A stretch of 64,000 nt of DNA from Chondrus crispus (lineage: Eukaryota; Rhodophyta; Florideophyceae; Gigartinales; Gigartinaceae). Under the pieces are notes generated by a model that ran no database searches, was not told the DNA's origin, and saw only the letters and a list, made by a program, of their open reading frames with translations. Position 1 is the stretch's first letter. Each line of letters begins with the position of its first letter. Of this stretch, positions 56,079 to 64,000 are shown in pieces. Where the stretch lies: positions 36,078 through 100,077 of the forward strand of contig NW_005179097.1 in NCBI RefSeq assembly GCF_000350225.1, in the 5' to 3' direction. A program made the position numbers and the translations under genes.

Positions 56079-56096
56079 TGGTCTCCCGACCTAGAA
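56079..56096 (+). promoter_or_regulatory. Element E primer-binding site
   Basis: TGGTCTCCCGACCTAGAA, one base after the LTR, as in element C. Confidence 0.7.
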
Positions 56097-56238
56097 GACC
56101 CTGGAGTCCGATCTCCGAGAAGACTTCCGCTTCTATCCGCGAACCGATCGCGTCGAGATGAGCAAAGAGCTCGAGCCCTCGATCTGCTCCGAAGCGGCGG
56201 CTCCGAGCCGGGCCGCTGTGTAGTCCCCATCCGCCCCG

Positions 56239-58728
56239 TTGGTCGACGGCGACGCAGGTCCTCGTGACCGCGAACCGTCGCTCGGATCCTCCGAGGAAAG
56301 AGCGGCGGCGATGTTCGAACGCATAGCCGGATACATCGAGGAAGTCCGTACTTCCCTTCCGATCGATGTATCGGACCATGCATACACTCGATGTATGGCC
56401 GAACTCCGCTCCCTGCGTGAAGGGAGGTTCGATAGAGTGACGCAGTCCTTAGAGAATCTCCGAGCACTGATCGACGAGTTACACTCGCGGATAGTGCTCG
56501 TCGAAGACTCCCGTTTCGTCTCGCCCCGACCGTCCTGGCAAGGTCACCCTGAGAGGCCGACCTCGGTGAGACGACCCGGGGACCGAACCTCTCCGTCCGC
56601 GGAGCAATTGGGTGCGGTCGCGCACCTCTCCGCTGAGCTCAACGCCACTCGTTGGCGTGCTCGTGACATGGAACGTACCATGGCCGAAAGGCTACCGGGT
56701 GCCCCCTGGAGAGGGCCCGGTAGCACTGTACCTCCGAACGCCGCCGCCCCCGAAGGTTGGCGTCCGACTGATGCGGCTATCAGTCGGACTGCAGAAGGAA
56801 GCCGTCCTCCGATAGACGCGAACTTGGCGTCTGAGACCCAAGCCTTGCCGCCTATCGCCGGAAGTAGGCGACAAGTGGCCCGCGTATCGTACGCGGACGA
56901 ACAGGACCGTGGAGGAGCCGCCCGCGGATCCGAAGAACCGATGTTCTCCGTTGATCCCCGCTGGAGCGGCTACCCGCCGGCGAGTTACGCCGAGCATCCA
57001 GGTATGGTGGACGTCCGTACGCTACCGGTTACCTCCTTCGGCACGCTGGGTCCCGCTGAACCCGGGCTCGAGCCGGTACATACCATGATCCAAGAGTTCA
57101 GCGCCGTTGCTGACTATCGTATGTACCGCTTGGATAACACCTCGAGGCTCGTTACCTCGGGTGACGCGGCACGGATCGCGAAGTACGTCCAAAGTTGTCG
57201 TGGGATCCGTCCCACGATGCGTAGCTTCGACGGTACCGACCCGATCCAGCTGCTGCCGTTCTTGAAGGATATCCGGATCACTTTCAACTCGCAACACCCG
57301 ACCGAAGGTGTTGCGATACGAGTCCTCGCTCACTTCTTAGAGCGCGACGCGGAGCGCCTGTATACGAGTTATACGATGCGTGGCCTCCGCGTCGGCCAGC
57401 TCCAAGACGACGTGAGCTGGCCGGGGCTTGTTAATCAATTCTTGCAACGCTACCTCACCGATGACGTGTTCGGTGAAGCGTACGACGCTGTCGCTACGGC
57501 GCGACAGCAATCGCATGAGACGGAAAGCACGTTTGCTGACCGACTCGAGACTGCGGCGTTCCAATGCACGGCAGTCTTCTCCGAACAGTCCGTCCCGCAC
57601 TAATTCGTGCGGGGACTTGCACCGGCAACCCGTGCCGCAGTATCCGAAACTGTGCAAAGGCTGCCAGGCAGTCAGGAGACCGATCTTCCGACTATCCGCC
57701 GTATCGCCACGGCGAAAGATACAACGTACCGCGCTCGGCGCGGTTTACCTCTGCCGCATCCGAAACCAGCAGGGAGGGCTGGCAGAACTACGAAGTCCGC
57801 CGCGAAAAGTTCGCCCGCCTCGACCCTCCATATCGGAGAGGATGAGTGGCAGGCCGACCCTGTCCCCATTACGCAAGGAGCAGGGCCCGTGGGGGCACGA
57901 ACCTCCTCACCGACGTCGACCGGAACGACATCGAGTTACGCAACCGCATTCGCGGCCACTCCAAGAGTGGCAAGGGGTACGGACCCCCGGGTTGCAGAGC
58001 TCGACATATCGAACCGAGATGCAGGAGGCGAAGCGCCTCGCGTGCCCCTCCTCACCGATGAAGAGGCGCGGCACGCGGCGACCGTCGCCTCCACGGACGG
58101 CAGCGCGTACGTGTGCTGGCTATGCCGTACGTACGGGCATGCCATGTACGCGTGCCTGTTCCTGTCGCCGGAACAACGAATGTTCACGGCGTACAGGAAC
58201 TACCGCTACCAGATGGAGACGCGCCCCGGTGCGCGTAATATCCTCTGTCAGGCGGCGGGCGAGGGACGTCCCCCGCGTCCAGGTTTCCCGAACCGATCGG
58301 GTGGGGGCGCACACTTCGCCCCCCGTGGAGGCGGGTACCGTCGTAACGAAGTCGATCGTCGGGATCGACCCGCCTACCTGCAGGCAGACACAAGGTACCC
58401 CCGACAAGGAGGAAGAGGGGACCGAGACCGTTCTCGGTTACCCCAACAGGTACAAAATGCGATAATGTACCTGAAAGACTGGGTAGAGGATCTGTACCCT
58501 CTACCCACGGAGTGCCACGAAGGAGAGCCTACTGGCTTCGTCCCCCATATCTTGCGACGACCGGACGCCGCAGGTCAAGGCCCGGAAGTACCCGAATACT
58601 TCGCCTGGGCCGCTGAGCCGCAGTGGGGGAGTCGTCCCGACCCACGCGGCCGGCTACCCGAAGAAGACCTGGCTCTCGATAGCCAGGAGGTTAGCTCCGA
58701 TAGCACTAGTAGTTCGAAAAAAGGGTAA
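56239..58728 (+). pseudogene. Element E gag
   Basis: The first part (to about 57600) has FERIAGYIEEVRTSLPIDVS, the gag core SFDGTDPIQLLPFLKDIRIT and YLTDDVFGEAYDAVATARQQ. The second part carries the CCHC knuckle CWLCRTYGHAMYAC near 58110 and a Gly/Arg-rich tail (RPGFPNRSGGGAHFAPRGGG). The match to element C covers only the first part. Confidence 0.8.
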
Positions 58729-58951
58729 AGACGGTTACGTACACGCGGTCGCGTGAGCCGTCTTTTCCCACGAACTAGACCCGACCCCGCGTGCTCGCCA
58801 AGGAAACGGGGGGTATTGTCCGACAATACATCCCCCGCTACCGGAGGCGAGCAAAGGAGCCCCTGTAATGCCGATATAGGAGGGAGCGCACGTCGAGGCC
58901 TCCGAAGGCCCGACGTTAGGAGAACAAGACACCGGGACAGCCGACGTCCCG

Positions 58952-60160
58952 GTGAGGCGTAAAGATGGCGACTGGGGCAACGACGACCGAAAAGATTCGG
59001 TCGACACCCTGAATGCCGCGAGCGCAAGGTCGCCGGAGAAAGGTCCGTGTCGTACGGACTCGAATAATCCGAGGGGCGTCACTGATCCGCTGACGCCCCA
59101 AGAAAGGGGGAGAAGGAAACGCAAGCGGGGTCAGCACCGAAATCGAAGGCCCCGGCGGAACGACCTCTCCGATAAGGTCGCCCCGAGGGTTGTCGACGGC
59201 GTCATTTGCCTTCTGACTTCGAAGATCTACAACGTCCTCGGCTCGATAGCCACAGAGGGAAATGCATTTAAACCCCGCACGATCGCCGTTGATACGTGCT
59301 CGGGGTATAATCTGGTGAGGAAGGCCGACCTTCCCCCCGATTGGACGCGTTACGTCGCGCACGACGCACCTCTGCCACGATTGGCAGGCGCGAATAGCAA
59401 CCCCCTCAAGCTTTCGGCCGTCGTCCGCCTGGCCGTGCGGTTGAGAAACACGGTTTTCCGAATTCCGTTCGTAGTCGCGGACCGGCTCGCCGTGCCGGTC
59501 CTCCTGGGCACGGCCTTCATCGATACGCACGTGCAATGTATAGACATCGAAGCTCAACGAATGGAGCTACGCCAAGGTCGTTCCGTCGCCATCGTCGACG
59601 GAAAGGGGGAGTCGACTCCCCCTACCAAGCGACACGGGCGACACACGGGTCGGCCAGACGTACGCGAGGAGGCCCCGCAAGCGATCCGAATCGCCCGCTG
59701 GGTTACCATCCCCGCGATGTCACAAGCCCGCGTGGGTGTGACAACCGCGGGGAGGGGCCTCGTGTTCCTGGAACCCAAGCCCTCACTCCAACACTGACAT
59801 GGAGTGAGGCTGACGAATGGCGTCGCGGAGGTCCTACCGAATCAGACCTTCGACGTCATGGTCGCGAATTTCTCACGACGAGAAAGGAGGCTTCCGAAGC
59901 ACACCGCCGTGGGATACGCGAAGCGCAACCCCCTCGCGATCCTGACTCCCGAACGTAAGGTCGCCGAAGGGATCGCGCACGCGCTACACCTGACCGACTT
60001 GACCGATCAAGTCGGTGGGGTTGGAGTTGGCCGATCCAAATCCGACGATAAGACCACCGCCGGGGGCAGGGGGGTTGACCCGGACGAACGGTCACTTTTA
60101 TGCCAACCGACGGCGAGGGGTACTGTACTCCCCCAGCAAAAGGATCCCGAAAATCCATAG
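58952..60160 (+). pseudogene. Element E protease region
   Basis: A basic N-terminal region (ERGRRKRKRGQHRNRRPRRN) precedes the retropepsin segment TIAVDTCSGYNLVRKADLPP, with AVPVLLGTAFIDTHVQCIDI about 70 residues on. A later stretch resembles the RPVTIPPGTQAWV-type block of element D (RWVTIPAMSQARVGVTTAGR). Confidence 0.75.
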
Positions 60161-61070
60161 ATGGATTGGGAAAAAGAGATCGACCTGTCATACATCGACG
60201 ATGACAAGCTCCGTGGCCACGAACTCGAGATGCTCCGTAAGCACTCGAGTCTGTGGAGCGGTGCGCTTGGAACGATGCAAGCCACGGAGCACCGCATTCC
60301 CCTCGAACCGGGAACGAAACCGATTCGTTCTATGCCCTATCGGAAGGGCCCGGCCATGCGCGAAATGGTCGCGAAGGAGGTCAACAAGATGTTGAACGCA
60401 GGGGTTATCGAACCCGCGAGCACCGAGTGGGCATCCCCCGTGGTGCTTGTACCGAAGAAAGACGGCTCTCTTCGGTTCTGCGTGGACTACCGGCGTCTCA
60501 ACGCGAAGACCGCAGCGGATTCGTATCCGCTGCCACGGATGGACGACTGCATTGATTCGTTAGGAGATGCAGCCGTCTTCACCACGTTGGACTGCAATTC
60601 CGGTTATTGGCAGATCCCGGTCGCTCCGGAAGACCGGGATGAGACCACGTCTACGACGCACATGGGCACGTTTCGCCACTTGCGCATGCCGTTTGGACTC
60701 AAAAGGGGCACCGGCCACCTTCCAACGAGCGCTCGACATAATACTCTCCGGAGTCCGCTGGCAAATATGTCTCGTCTATCTCGACGACGTGATCGTGTTC
60801 TCCCGTACGCACGGAGAACACGCGAAGCATCTCGATACCGTCTCGAGCTTACTGCGGAGTTCCGGTATCTCCCTTAAGCTCAAGAAGTGCAGCTTCTTCC
60901 GACCGAAGGTGCACTACCTGAGGCACGTCATCTCCCCAGGCAAGTTGAGCGTGGCTGATACGGCGGTCGACGCTTTCAAGACGTTCACGTTCCCGAGGAC
61001 GTTGACGCAAGTGCACTCGTTCCTCGGGGCGTGTAACGTATACCGCCGATTCGTTAAGGGGTTCGCTTAG
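60161..61070 (+). pseudogene. Element E reverse transcriptase
   Basis: HRIPLEPGTKPIRSMPYRKG, LRFCVDYRRLNAKTAADSYP and DCNSGYWQIPVAPEDRDETT, then ICLVYLDDVIVFSRTHGEHA with the catalytic YLDD, and VHSFLGACNVYRRFVKGFA in the connection. Not in a single frame. Confidence 0.85.
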
Positions 61071-61091
61071 ATAGCGCGTCCTCTGACCGAC

Positions 61092-62831
61092 ATGACGCGA
61101 AAGGATTGGGATCCTGACTTCTACAACCCCACGGAGCTGCAACTTCAGGCGTTCGAGAACCTTAAGAAGTGCATGATCGCTCCGCCGATCCTCGCGTTGC
61201 CCCGGCACGGTCGTCCGTACATGATAGACACCGACGCGAGTGCCTACCAACTCGGCTGCACCTTACTTCAGGAGCACGAAGAGCCGAACGACTGGCGCCC
61301 CGTGGGGTATTGGTCGTACTCACCGTCCGATAGTGAGCGCAACTACAGCACTACCGAACGCGAGTGCTTCGCCGTAGTGTGGGCCGTCCGCACACTACGA
61401 CCATACGTAGAAGGCACGAAGTTCACCCTACGGACGGACCATGACGCCCTCCGATGGCTCATGTCCCTCACAGAGAGTTCCCGAAGACTCACCCGGTGGC
61501 GGCTACGTCTGGCTGAATACGATTTCACCATGCAGTACCGCCCCAGACGCGTGCATCAGGTGCCCGATGCCCTGTCACGACTCGTGTCGCCGAAGGTCGC
61601 CGATGACCCTAGCCCCACCGTCGAGGTGGATGACGACATCCCCACTTTCGACGGAGGCACGACAGTTCGAGACGTATCGAACGAGCTCGCGGACCACGCT
61701 TGTACCGCGAGCTGCGATCATCAGGCCGTCCATGTCTTCGTAACGACACGGAATCAAGCCGAAGCCCGAGCAAGGTCGCGCGTACGGACGCGCGACGAAA
61801 CGAGAGGCGACGACGAAGCCCCCGCTCTCCAAGGACCCAATTCGTTTTGGGAGGAGAACGACGAGTTCGACGCCGCCGACATCCAGCGTGCCGAAGACCC
61901 CGAGGCTGGCGCGCTCGACTCCCCGGTTGCCCCACCGCAGGACGACCTTCCGGCCCCTCTTACGATAGAGGAGATAGCCGAGGAGCAACGCGTGGATGAC
62001 TTCTGCCAAACCGTCTTGCCACGACAGTCAGAGTCGCGGGACTCCGCGTTCTTCGAGGACCACCAAGGGGTGCTCAAACGGAGACACCCCTTCGACCCTG
62101 ATATCGTTCAGGTGGTGGTACCTCGGACGCTCCGCGCCAGGCTCCTTCGCCTGTGCCACAACCCGGACATTGCGGGGCACCCGGGCCAGAACCGTATGTA
62201 CTACGCACTTCGACGCGAGTACTACTGGCCCCACCTGGCTGCAAACGTCGCAGCCACGGTGCGAGGGTGTCGAACCTGCGCGATGAACCAGGTCAAGCTG
62301 AGGAAACATCTCAACCGATTGAGATTGTTTCCAGCTACGAGGCCCCTCGAGAGCCTCGCGATCGACATCTTGGGGCCGCTCCTCAAGACGAAGACAGGAA
62401 AACGGTTCCTGCTCGTGACTACGGACCGCTTCAGTAAGCTGACGCAAGTCGTGGCGCTCCGCACGATAACCGCATACACCGTTGCAGTTGCGTTCTGCGA
62501 GTCGTGGGTGTTTAAATACGGCGTCCCGCGCACGTTGCTGTCGGATAACGGACCGCAGTTCAACGCCAAGTTCTTCCACAGCACGTGCCGTGTTCTGGGG
62601 ATAACTAATATGTACACATCGGCATACCATCCCCAGACGAACGGGCAAGTTGAGCCATACAACCGAACGGACGCTGCGATGTTACGCAACTACGTAGGCG
62701 AGCATCAAGATGACTGGGACGTGTACGTGGGGCCGCTTACGTACGCGCATAACTCCCACGTACACCGCACCACCGGCACGACGCCGTTCGAGCTCGTGCT
62801 CAGCAGACCACCGCCGGATTTTTCGCTTTGA
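61092..62831 (+). pseudogene. Element E RNase H and integrase
   Basis: RNase H: YMIDTDASAYQLGCTLLQEH, NYSTTERECFAVVWAVRTLR and TDHDALRWLMSLTESSRRLT. Integrase: CHNPDIAGHPGQNRMYYALR with CRTCAMNQ; core ESLAIDILGPLLKTKTGKRF, RTLLSDNGPQFNAKFFHSTC and YHPQTNGQVEPYNRTDAAML. An acidic linker of about 130 residues separates the two. Confidence 0.85.
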
Positions 62832-63239
62832 CGACCCGACGGTGACGCCCCCCTGCCGACAGAGGGGACCAACGCACCGAGTTCCTCAAGACCCTGGATT
62901 ACACAATCCAGAAGGCCTACGGGAGCCTGCGTCGGACGCAGTCTCGCTACAAGCGCGACTTCTATAAGCGCATACGACGGCTCAACTGGCGACTCCGTCC
63001 GGGAGAGTACGTATACTTCAACCCCATCGACGGGGGGAAGACTTCGAACAAGCTCGCGTCCCCGGCGGTTGGACCCTACCGTGTCCTCGCAAACGACCGC
63101 CGAACCATCACAATCGATCGTGATGGGGTCACCGAGCGAGTCTCGGCCGACCGCTGCGTGTACGCGCCACAGCCGACGGACGCACCACGGGGGAGCACAA
63201 AAACCCCAGCTAACCTTGCCGACAAGGTCAGAGAGGGAA

Positions 63240-63447
63240 CATAGTACGCTGTCGAGCGACTACTGAAGCACCGAGATATGAAAGACGGAACTATCGAGTT
63301 CCTCATCAAGTGGGCGGATTACGACACGCCCACCTGGACTGCACGGACTCACGTCCTGGAGGAGTTGGTGTCTCGTTACGCCCAACGCCTCCGGAGACGC
63401 ACCGGCATGGACCTCAACTCAAACGTGAACGCGGACGTTCACGCTTG
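63240..63447 (+). pseudogene. Element E chromodomain
   Basis: YAVERLLKHRDMKDGTIEFL, then IKWADYDTPTWTARTHVLEE: chromodomain pattern with the expected tryptophans. It ends within the hairpin at 63425. Confidence 0.75.
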
Positions 63448-63450
63448 AGG
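63425..63450 (+). other. Pre-PPT hairpin, element E
   Basis: GTGAACG, loop CGGA, CGTTCAC (63425-63442), then GCTTGAGG. The polypurine tract and LTR that follow in element C are replaced here by a C-rich run and unrelated sequence. Confidence 0.75.
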
Positions 63451-64000
63451 AGCCCCCCCCCGACCGCTCCGTTAGGATCAAGGTAACCTACCGCGGTTGG
63501 ACAAAATTCCGATAAATGGGGAAGGTACACCTGTCTTTCGATCCCCCTGACGGGCAGGGACTCACACGACCTCAGGAACAACATCGGACGGAGATCCTCG
63601 AAAGGAACACGCAACCGCGAAGATGTCGCGTGACAGCAAGCAGTACGGGCTGCCTTATGACAATAGCCGCGAGAACGTCAAATAACGTAGAAGGACACCG
63701 GTCCCTCGATACCGATGATGGGGACGGCTAACTGCAAGGGGGCCCGAACCTCCGCGTCACCACCGGAGCGCAGCAGCGAACTGCACGAGCATCCGGGCCG
63801 CCGATCGACAGTGCCTGGTTACGGAGTAGAGCGCGAGAAATTGCGCCTCTTAGGGGACGCGAACGCGCCAGGAAGGCCCTCCTCGAACGGGTGGCGGCAG
63901 GGTCAAGTCGCGCCGGGTGGGGCGCGGGAAAGAGCGGATCGCACAAAACATTGCGCGGGGAGCAAGGAATAGCGGGCGCATGCTTGGAGTACGGCCAGAG
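63451..64000. other. Unassigned end of window
   Basis: After a run of C the sequence no longer matches family B. A plus-strand stretch (MGKVHLSFDPPDGQGLTRPQ, then a charged Arg-rich tail up to the window edge) has some coding character but is not recognised; it could be another GC-rich retroelement beginning or a host exon. Confidence 0.35.

Larger units (their letters stand above)
55464..63450 (+). mobile_element. Element E: family-B Ty3/gypsy chromovirus, plus strand
   Basis: About 8 kb. 5' LTR, primer site, gag, protease, RT, RNase H, integrase and chromodomain, ending at the pre-PPT hairpin. The 3' LTR expected after 63450 is not there. Head-to-head with element D, 156 bases apart. Several breaks in the coding part. 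It is the only family-B copy in the window with pol, and so the best model for the autonomous member. Confidence 0.85.

Overview
The window is a repeat-dominated stretch of a eukaryotic nuclear genome. The evidence is LTR retrotransposons with tRNA primer sites, pogo/Tigger-like and PIF/Harbinger-like DNA transposons, a Crypton-like tyrosine recombinase, 5-bp target duplications, one 100-base assembly gap, and no bacterial operon structure. The style of the elements resembles what is reported from oomycetes, red algae and some fungi, but the sequence alone does not fix the lineage. I found no host gene I can name. The host-like candidates are an anonymous 505-codon frame (45319-46836), a SAP-like gene (17931-19528) and a few degenerate frames.

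Layout. 1-2454 is non-coding. 2455-3279 is a short element with matching inverted ends. 3562-5472 is a pogo/Tigger transposase on the minus strand, split by a solo LTR (4570-5333). 5473-17403 is a long minus-strand Ty3/gypsy chromovirus (element A) that carries a solo LTR of another family (11544-12297). Its left end abuts the Tigger gene and its right end abuts a Harbinger transposase (17404-17911), and I see no target duplication. 17931-19528 is a gene convergent to that transposase. 20003-20992 is the 3' end of a minus-strand family-B gypsy element.

22241-31443 is a Ty1/copia neighbourhood. A nearly intact-looking copia element (23792-29073, identical-length LTRs, duplication ACGAC) sits between two worn copia fragments. 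Another copia pol lies at 33930-36101, next to a solo LTR with duplication TGTTG. 36536-39164 holds the Crypton-like recombinase and frames downstream of it. 39568-39988 holds two small inverted-repeat elements that share one terminus.

42311-63450 contains three gypsy-type units. C (42311-47538, plus strand) has family-B ends and a gag remnant, but its interior is occupied by unrelated frames, including the 505-codon frame antisense to the element. D (47539-55307, minus strand) is a chromovirus missing its 3' LTR. E (55464-63450, plus strand) is the pol-bearing chromovirus of family B, and its 3' LTR is absent from the window.

The most notable signal is structural. Family-B LTRs, at four or five sites, share a set of hairpins whose stems change on both sides together. 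Three family-B 3' ends also keep a hairpin (7-bp stem, CGGA loop) just before the polypurine tract, again with a paired A-T to G-C change. Elements with quite different interiors share these ends, which is what one would expect if the autonomous copies supply proteins to cargo-bearing, non-autonomous relatives. All alignments here were made by eye.
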